64,000 nucleotides of DNA from Nitrospiraceae bacterium (lineage in GTDB: Bacteria > Nitrospirota > Nitrospiria > Nitrospirales > Nitrospiraceae). The number at the start of each line of letters is the position of its first letter. Within the stretch, counting starts at the first letter, position 1. Made by a program: the position numbers and the translations under genes. The notes under the pieces are model-generated. The model was not told the DNA's origin and searched no databases. It worked only from the letters and a program-made list of their open reading frames with translations. This document shows positions 50,396-59,846 of this stretch, piece by piece. The stretch spans positions 1-64,000 of the forward strand of contig CAKKRE010000030.1 in the NCBI GenBank assembly GCA_919902505.1. The letters run 5' to 3'.

Positions 50396-51832
50396 ATGTC
50401 CAATGACGAGTCCGGCGCGCTGGCGCGTTTCGGGGTCACCGATCGAGAAATCGAGCAGGCGCTGGGACGGGTCAAGGTTTCGACCGTCGACTATGCGGAC
50501 CTGTATTTTGAATATTGTCAGTCCGAGTCGGTCTCCATGGAAGAGGGGATCGTCAAGCGGGCCACGAAAAGTATCGGGCAGGGCGTCGGCGTCCGGGCGA
50601 CTGCCGGTGAGAAAACGGGTTTTGCCTATTCCGATGAACTGACCTCCAAAGATTTGAACATCGCCGCCGATACGGCGCGGTATATTGCCAATAGCGCTCA
50701 GGGAACCGCACCGGTTCCGGTCACCCACCGCCCCGCCCTCGCCCGCAATCTGTATCCCCATGACCGTGCCGATATTGAAGTCGCCACCCGTGATCGGGTC
50801 ACGCTGCTCAACGCTATCGATGCCGAAGCCAGGCGGTACGATCCTCGGATCAAGAATGTCATGGCGGCGTACAACACCGAATACAAGGTCATGCTGGTGG
50901 CGACGTCCGATGGTCTGATGGTCGGCGATATCCAACCCTTGTCGCGTCTTCAGGTCACTTGCATTGCCGAAGAGAATGGCAATCGGCAGGTGGGGACGTT
51001 CGGTGGCGGAGGACGAATCGGACTGGAATATTTCCAGAACGACCAGCGCTATCTGCAGTTCGCCAGAGAAGCGGCGCGGGAAGCCATCCTGAACTTGAGC
51101 GCAGTCGATGCGCCGGCCGGTGTCATGCCGGTGGTGTTGGGTGGGGGATGGCCGGGGATCCTGCTGCACGAAGCGATCGGACATGGGCTGGAGGCCGATT
51201 TTAACCGCAAGAAAACCTCCGCGTTCTCGAATTTGCTGGGAAAGAAGGTGGCATCGGAGGTCTGCACAATCGTGGACGACGGGACCCTTCCCTTCCGGCG
51301 CGGCTCGCTGAATGTGGACGACGAGGGTACGCCCACCAGCCGCACCGTCCTGATCGAGCGGGGCATTTTGCGCGGGTACATCACCGACAAGCTGAACGCC
51401 AGGCTGATGGGCATTCCGCTGACGGGCAATGGCCGGCGTGAGAGTTATCAAAGTGTCGTGTTGCCGCGGATGACGAATACCTTCATGCTGGCCGGGGAGT
51501 CAGATCCGAAGGACATCATCAAGTCGGTTAAAAAGGGGCTGTATGCCGTCTCGTTCGGCGGCGGACAGGTCGATATCACCAACGGGAAGTTCGTGTTCTC
51601 CGCCAGCGAGGCCTACCTTATTGAGGACGGGCAGATTACCAAGCCGGTGAAAGGTGCAACCCTGATCGGCAGCGGACCGGACATTCTCAAGCAGGTCTCG
51701 ATGGTGGGGCACGATTTGAAGCTCGACGAAGGCATTGGAACCTGCGGAAAAGAAGGGCAGTCGGTGCCGGTCGGCGTCGGCCTGCCGACCATTCGAATCG
51801 ACGAAATCACCGTCGGCGGGACGAAAGCATAA
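50396..51832 (+). CDS. tldD: TldD-type metalloprotease subunit
   Basis: TldD with TldE forms a heterodimeric protease that removes leader peptides or degrades unfolded short peptides. The 478-residue product has the zinc motif HEAIGHGLEAD near residue 258 and the TldD blocks LLGKKVASEVCTIVDDGT and GTPTSRTVLIERGIL. Start 50396 has GAGAGGAG upstream. The partner gene follows after 2 nt. Confidence 0.95.
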   Translation: MSNDESGALARFGVTDREIEQALGRVKVSTVDYADLYFEYCQSESVSMEEGIVKRATKSIGQGVGVRATAGEKTGFAYSDELTSKDLNIAADTARYIANSAQGTAPVPVTHRPALARNLYPHDRADIEVATRDRVTLLNAIDAEARRYDPRIKNVMAAYNTEYKVMLVATSDGLMVGDIQPLSRLQVTCIAEENGNRQVGTFGGGGRIGLEYFQNDQRYLQFAREAAREAILNLSAVDAPAGVMPVVLGGGWPGILLHEAIGHGLEADFNRKKTSAFSNLLGKKVASEVCTIVDDGTLPFRRGSLNVDDEGTPTSRTVLIERGILRGYITDKLNARLMGIPLTGNGRRESYQSVVLPRMTNTFMLAGESDPKDIIKSVKKGLYAVSFGGGQVDITNGKFVFSASEAYLIEDGQITKPVKGATLIGSGPDILKQVSMVGHDLKLDEGIGTCGKEGQSVPVGVGLPTIRIDEITVGGTKA

Positions 51833-51834
51833 CC

Positions 51835-53193
51835 ATGACACGTGTGATCGCGGAACAGGACTATACGAATATTGCGCAGGATCTGCTGGCGCGTGCATCG
51901 AAACATGGTGCCACGGCGGCGGATGTGATGGTGGCCGACGGAGAAACCCTGTCGGTGCAGGTCCGGATGGGCGCCGTCGATCGACTCACGAAGGCGCGTG
52001 AAAAGCGGCTCGGCCTGCGGGTCTTTTTCGGTCAGCGGTCCGCCAGCGCGTCGACCTCCGACTTTTCCCGCGATTCCCTGGAGCGGTTCGTCGGCGAAAC
52101 CTGTGCCTTGGCGCAAGCGATCGTCGAAGATCCGGTGTCCGGTCTTCCGGAGCCGGGCCAGTTCGCCACCGATTTCCCTGAGTTGAATATTCACGATGCC
52201 ACGACACTTCAGACCGACCAACAAATCGACTTGGCGCTACGTGCCGAGCGGGCTGCGTTTGCCGCCGATTCGCGGATTACGAATTCGGAAGGGGGCGAGT
52301 GCGACTCGTCGTCCGGCCGAATCGTCCTGGCCAACAGCCACGGGTTTGTGGGGCAGTATGCCAATAGTAGTTTTTCCCTGTCCGTCTCGCCGATCGCCTC
52401 GGATGCGGCCGGGATGCAGCGGGATTACTGGTATGGGGTAAATCGCGCGTTTGCCAAACTGGAGAGTCCGGAAGCCATCGGCCAGGAAGCGACGAGGCGG
52501 ACGGTTCGGAAGCTCGGCGCGCGCAAAGTCTCCACCTGCCGCGTGCCGGTGATCTTCGATCCGGAAGTGGCGGGGAGTTTGCTCAGCCACCTTTGCAGCG
52601 CCCTCTCAGGCTACGCCTTGTATAAAGGCGCTTCCTTCCTGATCGGACAACTCGGCCAGCAGATCGCTCCGGACTTTGTCACCATTTATGACGACGGACG
52701 GATGCCCGGCGGCTTGGGGACGCGTCCATTCGATGGTGAGGGGCTGCCGACCAGGAAGCAGGCGATGGTTGAGCGTGGTCGCCTGGCCAGTTATATCCTG
52801 GACACCTATTCAGGCAAGAAACTGGGACTGCCTTCCACCGGAAATGCCGCGCGAAGCATCGGAGAAAGTCCCTCCGCGGGGCCGACCAATTTCTATATGG
52901 TCCCGGGCACCACAAGACCGGAAGATATTCTGGCCTCCGTGAAGCAAGGTCTGTATGTGACGGATCTGATCGGGTTCGGCATCAACATGGTGACCGGTGA
53001 CTACTCCCGCGGGGCCGGCGGGTTCTGGATCGAAAACGGGGAGTTGGCCTACCCGGTGGAGGAAATTACCATCGCCGGTAATCTGAAGCAGATGTATGCC
53101 AATATCGAGACGATCGGCACGGATCTCGTGTTTCGTGGACGGATCGCCAGCCCCACCGTGAAGCTCGCGGAGATGACGCTGGCAGGGAACTAG
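51835..53193 (+). CDS. tldE: TldE/PmbA-type partner subunit
   Basis: The 452-residue product is of the same family as TldD but lacks the HExxH zinc site, as expected for TldE/PmbA. Recognisable parts are VRMGAVDRLTKAREKRLGLR, TNSEGGECDSS, the PVIFDPEVAGSLLSHLCSA segment and the C-terminal GFWIENGELAYPVEEITIAG. It starts 2 nt after the tldD stop, so the two are translationally coupled. Confidence 0.94.
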   Translation: MTRVIAEQDYTNIAQDLLARASKHGATAADVMVADGETLSVQVRMGAVDRLTKAREKRLGLRVFFGQRSASASTSDFSRDSLERFVGETCALAQAIVEDPVSGLPEPGQFATDFPELNIHDATTLQTDQQIDLALRAERAAFAADSRITNSEGGECDSSSGRIVLANSHGFVGQYANSSFSLSVSPIASDAAGMQRDYWYGVNRAFAKLESPEAIGQEATRRTVRKLGARKVSTCRVPVIFDPEVAGSLLSHLCSALSGYALYKGASFLIGQLGQQIAPDFVTIYDDGRMPGGLGTRPFDGEGLPTRKQAMVERGRLASYILDTYSGKKLGLPSTGNAARSIGESPSAGPTNFYMVPGTTRPEDILASVKQGLYVTDLIGFGINMVTGDYSRGAGGFWIENGELAYPVEEITIAGNLKQMYANIETIGTDLVFRGRIASPTVKLAEMTLAGN

Positions 53194-53214
53194 GCGATGA
53201 AGGGGGGAAGGGCG

Positions 53215-53769
53215 ATGCGACGACTGATGGCCTCAATGATCTGTGCCCTGCTGGTGGTTCCTGCGGTCGGGAGAGCAGCGGAGTTCCGGGTGACGAGCCC
53301 GACGATCAAGGATCAGAGTGCGATCGGCAATGAGCATGTGTTTAAGGGTTTCGGCTGCACGGGCGGCAACCTGTCGCCTGAGTTGCGATGGGAGCATGCG
53401 CCGAAGGACACCAAAAGTTTTGCCGTGACGGTCTATGATCCGGATGCCCCCACGGGAAGCGGTTGGTGGCACTGGCTCATCTTCAATATTGCTCCGAGCG
53501 TGACCCACTTGCCGGCCGGAGCGGGTCAGCCGGAGAGTACCGGCGCGCCTCAAGGCAGTATTCAGAGCATGACGGATTTTGGCCAGCCCGGATTCGGCGG
53601 GCCCTGTCCACCGCCGGGAGATAAACCCCACCGGTATATCTTCACGGTGTTCGCGCTGAAGGTGGATCAGTTGCCGCTCAAGAAAGAGGCGTCCGGCGCG
53701 ATGGTCGGGTACTATCTCAATCAGAACGCCATCGGAAAAGCATCCTTCACCGGCACCTACGGCCGGTAA
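53215..53769 (+). CDS. Exported YbhB/YbcL-type PEBP family protein
   Basis: Phosphatidylethanolamine-binding-protein fold. The 184-residue product has a signal peptide (MRRLMASMICALLVVPAVGR), the ligand-pocket segment NLSPELRWEHAPKDTKSF, YDPDAPTGSGWWHW and GPCPPPGDKPHRYIF. The role of bacterial PEBPs is mostly unknown. Start 53215 has a long purine-rich ribosome site (GGGGGGAAGGG); the ATG at 53197 is in frame but less well placed. It follows tldE by 21 nt and is probably in the same operon. Confidence 0.9.
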   Translation: MRRLMASMICALLVVPAVGRAAEFRVTSPTIKDQSAIGNEHVFKGFGCTGGNLSPELRWEHAPKDTKSFAVTVYDPDAPTGSGWWHWLIFNIAPSVTHLPAGAGQPESTGAPQGSIQSMTDFGQPGFGGPCPPPGDKPHRYIFTVFALKVDQLPLKKEASGAMVGYYLNQNAIGKASFTGTYGR

Positions 53770-53805
53770 GCGAACAATCATCAGAACAGAGTAAGGGAAC
53801 AGACC

Positions 53806-54261
53806 ATGTCTCTTGATGCCGAATTGGGAAAAACGATGCTTCAGTTGATCACCTCGCGGTATGAGGATCGGCACTGGAGAAAAAGAATCGAAAAGACACT
53901 CAGCCTGCCCCAGAGCGGGGTCGGCGACGAGCATCAGCAGCAGGTCTTTATGTACCTGAAGCTCAACCTCAAAGCCTACAAGTCCAGGCGGGCGGATCCG
54001 GATTCCTGGATCTTAGGCGGGTACGCCACGAAGGAAGTGATCGATCGCGCGAAGTTTCAGCCGCACCTGGTCGGGGACGGCATTTCGGCCGATGATGTGG
54101 CGTTTCTCGGGGTCGATCCGGGATCTGAAATCGATGAGGCCTGGTGGGAAGAGATGTTGGTCGCCTGGTTCGGCGCTCCGGAGGAAGAGGAGCCGTCGGA
54201 AGAACCAGCGGCTGAAGAAGCTTCGGCTGCCGATGCCGCCAAGGATCCCGCCCGCACCTGA
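53806..54261 (+). CDS. Hypothetical acidic protein
   Basis: The 151-residue product has a globular first part (ELGKTMLQLITSRYEDRHWR, LKLNLKAYKSRRADPDSWIL, WWEEMLVAWFG) and a Glu/Ala/Pro-rich acidic tail of about 30 residues. No motif or membrane segment is recognised. It is 36 nt behind the PEBP gene on the same strand. A GATCAGGA hairpin follows near 54278-54302. Confidence 0.65.
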   Translation: MSLDAELGKTMLQLITSRYEDRHWRKRIEKTLSLPQSGVGDEHQQQVFMYLKLNLKAYKSRRADPDSWILGGYATKEVIDRAKFQPHLVGDGISADDVAFLGVDPGSEIDEAWWEEMLVAWFGAPEEEEPSEEPAAEEASAADAAKDPART

Positions 54262-54325
54262 ACGGTGCTTGTGATGGATCAGGAGGGGCTGTGGTTCCTG
54301 ATCGGGTCTCTTCGGAGCCTTGTTG

Positions 54326-54997
54326 CTATGACCCGAACAAATCCATTTGTTGCGCGGTCGTAGCCGGGGCCTCCATCTGCAACGCCCCGGTGGTGCTCGA
54401 TGCTGCTTCCTCCTGCGTCGCAGGAGGCTGACTGTGCCGGTCGAGAAACTCCTTCAGCTTCTGGAAGTCCTCCCGTAAAGGCTGCAGCATGGTTCCCTGA
54501 TGCAGGGCCGCGGCGGGATGGAGCAAAGGAAACAGCACGAACTCCTTCAGATAAAACGCCTGCCCGCGCACTCTCGTAATCCCGACCTTACGTTCCAACA
54601 GTGTCTGCGTCGCCCAATTGCCAAGAGAACAGACCAGCGTCGGCCGAATCGTCGCGATCTGCTGCAAGAGAAACGGTTTGCAGGTCTCGACCTCCTGAGG
54701 TTCGGGGTCGCGGTTATTCGGCGGGCGGCATTTGATCACATTGGCGATGTAGATATCCGCGCGCGACAGCCCTGCTGACTCCAACAAGTCGTTGAGCAAT
54801 TGCCCGGCTGCCCCGACAAACGGCTCTCCCTTCTGATCCTCGTGAAATCCCGGTGCTTCCCCTACGAACATGACGGATGCATGAGGATTGCCGACGCCGA
54901 AGACGACCTGGCGTCGACCGAGTTTGGCGAGCGGGCAGCGTTGGCAATTGTGAAGCGATTCGGCGAGTTCCTGCAGGGTGCTCAGGGGTGAAGACAT
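54326..54997 (-). CDS. Uracil-DNA glycosylase, family 4 (iron-sulfur type)
   Basis: The 223-residue product has the cluster cysteines in NCQRCPLAKLGR, and later CRPP and ETCKPF. Motif A reads GEAPGFHEDQKGEPFVG, with the family-4 Glu in place of the family-1 QD, and the second motif is LLHPAAALH. Many thermophiles and autotrophs carry this type. Start 54997 has GAAGGGAA upstream; an open frame continues 27 nt further. With ung at 2315 it is the second uracil-excising enzyme in the window. Confidence 0.93.
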   Translation of the reverse strand: MSSPLSTLQELAESLHNCQRCPLAKLGRRQVVFGVGNPHASVMFVGEAPGFHEDQKGEPFVGAAGQLLNDLLESAGLSRADIYIANVIKCRPPNNRDPEPQEVETCKPFLLQQIATIRPTLVCSLGNWATQTLLERKVGITRVRGQAFYLKEFVLFPLLHPAAALHQGTMLQPLREDFQKLKEFLDRHSQPPATQEEAASSTTGALQMEAPATTAQQMDLFGS

Positions 54998-55087
54998 AGG
55001 CGTTCCCTTCGAGTGGAGGGCCAAATCTTAGTCGCGGTATTGGGGGATGTCAACGTTGGGCAGATCGGGATGCGTGCATCGGTAGCG

Positions 55088-56398
55088 TCAGGAAGTCGCA
55101 GGGGGAACGAGCGCGGCGGAGCGTTGGCCGCTGAGAATTGCGGACTCCAGATTGGCCGGCCAGCCGGTGTCCGTCCAGGCGCCGGCGACGAGAAAATTGG
55201 CAAACGGACTGTGTGAGAGCGGTCGGCACTGTTGCGTGCCCGGTTTGGTGGTGAGGATGGCCGACGGGAGACGAACGACGTCCGCCTCGATGAGCCGGGG
55301 AAGCGGGCCGCCGGGGAACGCTCTCTCCATGTCTTTTAGCGTCAGTTGAACGAGGTCGTCTTTCGATTGTGGCAACAGGTCCGGTTCATCGACCGCGACG
55401 GCCCACAACACAGCGGCCTGCTCGTGCCGTTCCTCGTCTGGGTGCCGGATCATCCAATGGAACCGGTTGCGCTCCAGCATGATGAGTTGTGTTTGTTCGA
55501 CCGGTTGCGCCAGGTGCAGGCGAACGATCACCAGAGGAGACTCGCTCAGGCGACTGATTTGCTGGAAATAGGCATAGTGCGTCACGACCCGTTCCGGCAA
55601 GAGCGGCGTGAGTCGATGGTGCGGCAGCGCGGCGAGATACCAATCGGCGGTGAGCCGGGTGCGATCTGCCAGTTCGACATGGGCGACACGATCCTGGGTG
55701 AAGTGCAATTGCGTCGCCGTCGTGTTCAGCCGAGACCGGACTCCCATCCGGTCCAGTTGCGTTCGAAGCGGCGCGAGTAAGAATGAATCGAGCCCGTGAG
55801 GCGGAATGATCAATTTCGTGGCGCGGGCACCTGTCAAAAAGCAGCGTCGCAGTGTGCGCATGAAGAGCCCTGCGGATACCTGTGGAAGCGCCGCTCCCAG
55901 CAACAAGCGGGCAAGGCTGTTCCAGACACCGTGCCGGGCCTGTTCCGACTGGCCGATGCTCGCGAGCCACTCGTCGGCTGCTCGTGTGTCGAGGTCGTTC
56001 GGCAACGGAGGATCCTGTTCCCATGTTCGTTCAAGGAAGGAGAGGAGATGCCAACGGTCCCGCATCGAGAGACCCTGGAACAGGGTGGTTCCGAGCAGGG
56101 TGTTGAGCGGGGACGGCAGGGGAAGGTGTAGAAATTGGATGCGAGATCCGGTCGCTTGAAGAAATTCAAGCGGGGTATGTCGAAGCCGCCTGGTGCCGGT
56201 GTCTTTGCCGAGGGTTTTGAGCAGCGACCAGGTAGCGGTGTGGGCTTCGAGGAGCAGCGGAGGAGGCGCCTGACAGAGTCGTCCTCCCAGGTGGTCGGCC
56301 TGCTCGATCACGGTGACGGCATGGCCGTCGGCGGCGAGGTGCAAGGCTGCCGTCAGACCGGCGATCCCGCCGCCGAGGATGAGCACTGTCCGGTTCAT
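55088..56398 (-). CDS. hpnE: Squalene-associated FAD-dependent desaturase HpnE
   Basis: In the HpnCDE route to squalene, HpnE reduces hydroxysqualene to squalene. The 436-residue product has the FAD-binding Rossmann start TVLILGGGIAGLTAALHLA, followed by VIEQADHLGGRL. Its C-terminal FAD loop reads FANFLVAGAWTDTGWPANLE. The start overlaps the hpnD stop by 4 bp (ATGA). HpnC is not seen in the window, so it must lie elsewhere. Confidence 0.92.
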   Translation of the reverse strand: MNRTVLILGGGIAGLTAALHLAADGHAVTVIEQADHLGGRLCQAPPPLLLEAHTATWSLLKTLGKDTGTRRLRHTPLEFLQATGSRIQFLHLPLPSPLNTLLGTTLFQGLSMRDRWHLLSFLERTWEQDPPLPNDLDTRAADEWLASIGQSEQARHGVWNSLARLLLGAALPQVSAGLFMRTLRRCFLTGARATKLIIPPHGLDSFLLAPLRTQLDRMGVRSRLNTTATQLHFTQDRVAHVELADRTRLTADWYLAALPHHRLTPLLPERVVTHYAYFQQISRLSESPLVIVRLHLAQPVEQTQLIMLERNRFHWMIRHPDEERHEQAAVLWAVAVDEPDLLPQSKDDLVQLTLKDMERAFPGGPLPRLIEADVVRLPSAILTTKPGTQQCRPLSHSPFANFLVAGAWTDTGWPANLESAILSGQRSAALVPPATS

Positions 56399-57270
56399 GG
56401 AGTCGAAGAGGGAAGACGGGAGCGCAACCACACGCCCGCCGCCACGGCCAGCCGATGGCTGGGAGCCAGCGTGACCCGATCTCCCAAGACGCGGTAACCG
56501 GACTGCTCGATCCGTTGCAAGATCCGGCTATACACGCCGCGCATGATTTCCGCCACCGTCAGGGCCCGGCGTTCGGCGCGCGGCAGCGAATCGAGCGCCC
56601 GCGCCGCCTTGGCGTAAAATTCCTTTGCACGGCCGACTTCAAACCGCATGAACTCGGTAAATTCCGGTTTGTACCGCCGGTGCAGGAGATCCTCCTCCCG
56701 ATAGGCGAAACGCGCGAGGTCTTCTTGCGGCACATAGACGCGACCGCATTCTGCATCGTTGCCCAGGTCGCGAAGGATATTGGTCAATTGAAAGGCCATG
56801 CCGAGATTGACGGCATAATCCTGGGCGCGCGGGGAGGTGGTGCCGAACACGTGCAGGCAGATCAATCCCACTACCGACGCAACTCGATAACAGTAGAGGG
56901 ACAGTTGGTCGAAGGTGGCGTACCGCGTGGTCGTGAGGTCCATCTCGACGCCCTTGATGAGTTCTTCGAAATAGGCCTGCGGAATGGACAGCTCCCGTAC
57001 GTGCCGGGCGAGGCTGACGGTGACGGGGAACGTCGGCGTGCCGTCGTAGGCGGCGGCTAACTCGCGCCGCCAGCGGGCCAGTTCCTCCTGCGGATGACTG
57101 CCGGGGGGCGGCTCGTCCACGGCGTTGTCCACTTCCTTACAGAAGGCGTAGACCGTGTACATCGCTTCGCGGCGGGTTTTCGGCAGAAACAAAAAGGAGT
57201 AGTAGAAATTGCTCCCGCTTTTTTTTGTGAGATTCGTGCAGTAGGTTTGGGCTTCAGCTGGTGTCATCAT
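56395..57270 (-). CDS. hpnD: Presqualene diphosphate synthase HpnD
   Basis: Condenses two farnesyl diphosphates. The 291-residue product has the squalene/phytoene synthase motifs: FCKEVDNAVDEPP (first Asp-rich site), YCYRVASVVGL and MAFQLTNILRDLGNDAECGR (second Asp-rich site). The size and neighbour (hpnE) identify it as HpnD rather than phytoene synthase. Start 57270 (MMTPAEAQTYC) lies 7 nt after the end of the upstream gene. Confidence 0.92.
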   Translation of the reverse strand: MMTPAEAQTYCTNLTKKSGSNFYYSFLFLPKTRREAMYTVYAFCKEVDNAVDEPPPGSHPQEELARWRRELAAAYDGTPTFPVTVSLARHVRELSIPQAYFEELIKGVEMDLTTTRYATFDQLSLYCYRVASVVGLICLHVFGTTSPRAQDYAVNLGMAFQLTNILRDLGNDAECGRVYVPQEDLARFAYREEDLLHRRYKPEFTEFMRFEVGRAKEFYAKAARALDSLPRAERRALTVAEIMRGVYSRILQRIEQSGYRVLGDRVTLAPSHRLAVAAGVWLRSRLPSSTP

Positions 57271-57277
57271 CGTGTCA

Positions 57278-58210
57278 TCAGTGTGAGTGCGTCGTCTGTC
57301 CCTCAAGTCGTTCGACGGACGCGGGAAGGTGGCGGTCATAACAGGCTGGGTGCAAGATGGCGGCGAGTTGTTCTACGCCGTCGATCAGTCGTGGGCCCGG
57401 GCGGCTGAAGTACGAGAGCGCATCGACCAGGTAGACTTCTCCCCTCTGAACGGCGGGAAGACGTTGCCACTGCGGATGCGTCGTCATGCTTGCGAGTTCG
57501 GCTTTCGTGCGCGGGACGGTAAACCCGCAGGGCATGAGGACGATCACGTCCGGTTCAGAGGCCGCGAGTGTGTCCCAATCCATTGTTCGGGAGGCCGTGC
57601 CGGCTTGCGCCAGAACGTCGATGCCCCCTGCAGCGGCCACCATGTCGGGAACCCAGTGGCCTGCGGTGTAGAGCGGCGAGAGCCATTCGAGACAGGCGAC
57701 TCTGGGGCGCGTGGCCTGAGCGCCCACGGTGGCCCGTACGGTGTCGAGCCTGCTGCGGAGTGCCGCGGACAACTGTGTTCCGGCTTCTTCCCGCCCGATA
57801 GCTGTTCCAATCGTTTCAATATCCCGCAGGATGTCGTCAAGTCGCCCGGGACTGAGGGTGAGCATGCGAGGCGGCGGCGAGAGTGCATGAACGACCCGTT
57901 CCAACTGTGACGGGGTGACGGCGCAGACATCACACAGCGCCTGGGCAATGATCAGGTCGGGTTGCGCAGCCAGGAGCCGGACTTCATCTAATTCATAGAG
58001 TCCCGCGTCGGCGGCGAGCATCGCGCCTACCTGCCGGTCGATTTCTGCGCTTGAGAGGTGACGGCTCTCGATGCGCGGACGCACCATCACCGGGATCTGT
58101 GCGAGGCTCGATGGAAAGTCACATTCATGGCTGATCCCGATCAGATTGTCTTGGCGCCCCAAGGCCGCGACGACTTCCGTGGCACCGGGTACCAGTGAGC
58201 AAATGTTCAT
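57278..58210 (-). CDS. Cobalamin/metal-chelate-binding protein, BtuF-like, without signal peptide
   Basis: The 310-residue product has the type-III substrate-binding fold: ICSLVPGATEVVAALGRQDN, ISHECDFP, PDLIIAQALCDVCAV and a long helix linking two lobes. It lacks any signal peptide, so it is probably cytoplasmic or exported in an unrecognised way; such soluble BtuF-like proteins are common near corrinoid-dependent genes. It overlaps the HAD gene stop by 4 bp and precedes hpnD by 7 nt. Several later hopanoid enzymes are B12-dependent radical-SAM proteins, which could explain the linkage (inference). Confidence 0.82.
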   Translation of the reverse strand: MNICSLVPGATEVVAALGRQDNLIGISHECDFPSSLAQIPVMVRPRIESRHLSSAEIDRQVGAMLAADAGLYELDEVRLLAAQPDLIIAQALCDVCAVTPSQLERVVHALSPPPRMLTLSPGRLDDILRDIETIGTAIGREEAGTQLSAALRSRLDTVRATVGAQATRPRVACLEWLSPLYTAGHWVPDMVAAAGGIDVLAQAGTASRTMDWDTLAASEPDVIVLMPCGFTVPRTKAELASMTTHPQWQRLPAVQRGEVYLVDALSYFSRPGPRLIDGVEQLAAILHPACYDRHLPASVERLEGQTTHSH

Positions 58211-58914
58211 GGACGGCCTTGAGCCGCTCCCCACAGGCGCGCCTGCAGGTCCTGCAGTCTGGTGTCTGCAAGCGAATGAGTAATGGCATCGGCTGCTCCG
58301 AGATCCTGCACCGTGTGGGTATTGGCGACAGCCAGCACTTTCATGCCGGCGGCGCGCGCGGCTCTGATGCCGGGCAGGGAATCTTCGATGACCAGGCAGT
58401 CGTTCGGGGACAGTGCGGGGTGGTTCGGTTGTGAGTTCAAGCCGGCCATCGCGTGGAGGAAGGGATCGGGCGCCGGCTTGCCACGGGTCACGTCTTCGGC
58501 GCTGGTAATGTGCAGAAATGCCTTACGAAGACCCGCCTCGTCCAGAATCAATTCGATTTCATTCCGCAGGGCGCCGGAGGCGATGGCGAGCGGATATCGA
58601 GCGGCGGCCTCATGAACCAGTTCGCGCACGCCGGGGAAGATTGCCAGATGTTGTTTGACGGCGGCCAGGTAGGCGTGAGCCTTGTGCTCCATCAATTCGC
58701 CAAGGAGTGTGGGAGACGCCTGGCGCCGGTGGGACTGCAAGGCCGCCAAGAAGCAGCCGCGATCGTCGAACCCGAGGTAGTCGGTATAGTATTCCGCTTC
58801 GGTGAGGGAGATCTCAATGCCGGCCAGGACCTGTCGCAGGGCGGCAAAGTGCAGGGGCTCGGTGTCGGCAATGACTCCGTCAAAATCGAAAATGATGGCG
58901 CGTAGTTCGCTCAT
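58207..58914 (-). CDS. HAD-superfamily phosphatase, beta-phosphoglucomutase-like
   Basis: The 235-residue product has HAD motif I IIFDFDGVIADTEP, motif II in PLAIASGALRNE, the conserved Lys in VTRGKPAPDPF, and motif IV VIEDSLPGIRAA. The cap domain places it with beta-phosphoglucomutase or phosphoglycolate-phosphatase-like enzymes; the substrate is unknown. It is first in the operon with the BtuF-like, hpnD and hpnE genes. Confidence 0.88.
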   Translation of the reverse strand: MSELRAIIFDFDGVIADTEPLHFAALRQVLAGIEISLTEAEYYTDYLGFDDRGCFLAALQSHRRQASPTLLGELMEHKAHAYLAAVKQHLAIFPGVRELVHEAAARYPLAIASGALRNEIELILDEAGLRKAFLHITSAEDVTRGKPAPDPFLHAMAGLNSQPNHPALSPNDCLVIEDSLPGIRAARAAGMKVLAVANTHTVQDLGAADAITHSLADTRLQDLQARLWGAAQGRP

Positions 58915-59002
58915 GATCGTTGTTCGGGTATCCCTATGCGTAGTTCGTTGGATGTCGAGCTGTTAGTCGTGTGGGCGCGGCATTATAGCAAGCGCGTGCC
59001 GA

Positions 59003-59044
59003 CAAAAAAAGACGACGGCCCGTCCCAGGGAGGAACGGGCCGTC
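59003..59044 (-). terminator. Intrinsic terminator of the SH3-like protein gene
   Basis: GACGGCCCGT and ACGGGCCGTC form a 10-bp stem around a short loop; on the minus strand it runs into GTCTTTTTTTGTC. It lies 29 nt after the stop of the gene at 59073-59846. Confidence 0.88.
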
Positions 59045-59072
59045 ATGCGTACCAGGGTCTGCCTCGTTGTGT

Positions 59073-59846
59073 TTACCGCTTCAACCTGAGATTGCGCTCC
59101 GAGATCCAGCCTTTTCGTCCATCTTGAGCCCGCACTGCATAGACCCAGCCGCGTGTCTGGTAATCGCCATCCAGGATCGTGAGCGTGGCGCCGGCCAGCA
59201 CCGTTGTGCTGGTCTTCGTCCCCACTGAATCGACGAAGAGCGGTATGGGGGACTTGGGCCTGGTCGGGTCGGCGATGACCGTCACCCGCTGACCTTCCGC
59301 ATAGAGCGGACCGGCGACGCGTACGGTTGGAGCCGTAGGCTTCAGGGCCGGAGCGACAGGCTTGGGGGCTAAAGTTGCGGGCTGGAGAGCCGGCATGGCA
59401 GGTGCGGGTATTGCGGGGGCCGGCATGGCGGACGATGGCGCAGGCACATCCGCCTGAGCCGGGGCGCTGTTGTCGGCCACCACGGGTGGAGCGGGTGGCG
59501 TGACGGTCGGTGCTTGTTTCGGGGCTTGAGCCTTGACCGGCGGATTCTGGATTGCGGGTTGCGCGGGCTCTGCTCCGCCATCCAGATAGGGTTCAACCAG
59601 CTGCATGGCTCCATCCGGGTCCATGGCGACGTAGCCGACTCCTCCCACCAGCAGGAGCAGCAGAATCCAGAGCAACGGCTTTTTACCGGATCGCTTCGGC
59701 GAGTTCATCGGCGGCGCCGGGGGTGGCACCGATTCATCCAGGTCCTCCTCGGTGAATTCCAGATCCGGCTCCGGTTGAGTTGCGAACAGGAGATGCCAGT
59801 TCGTCCACTCGCTGCGTATGGCAGGAATGCCCGTAGATGAAACCAT
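59073..59846 (-). CDS. Membrane protein with C-terminal SH3-like domain
   Basis: The 257-residue product has a cytoplasmic N-terminal part, one membrane helix (PLLWILLLLLVGGVGYVAM, about residues 57-75), a long Pro/Ala-rich linker of about 100 residues and a C-terminal SH3-like domain (ATLTILDGDYQTRGWVYAVR and GRKGWISERNLRLKR). This resembles bacterial SH3 proteins that contact peptidoglycan. AGGAGGTCCTCCG precedes the start. Monocistronic. Confidence 0.78.
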   Translation of the reverse strand: MVSSTGIPAIRSEWTNWHLLFATQPEPDLEFTEEDLDESVPPPAPPMNSPKRSGKKPLLWILLLLLVGGVGYVAMDPDGAMQLVEPYLDGGAEPAQPAIQNPPVKAQAPKQAPTVTPPAPPVVADNSAPAQADVPAPSSAMPAPAIPAPAMPALQPATLAPKPVAPALKPTAPTVRVAGPLYAEGQRVTVIADPTRPKSPIPLFVDSVGTKTSTTVLAGATLTILDGDYQTRGWVYAVRAQDGRKGWISERNLRLKR

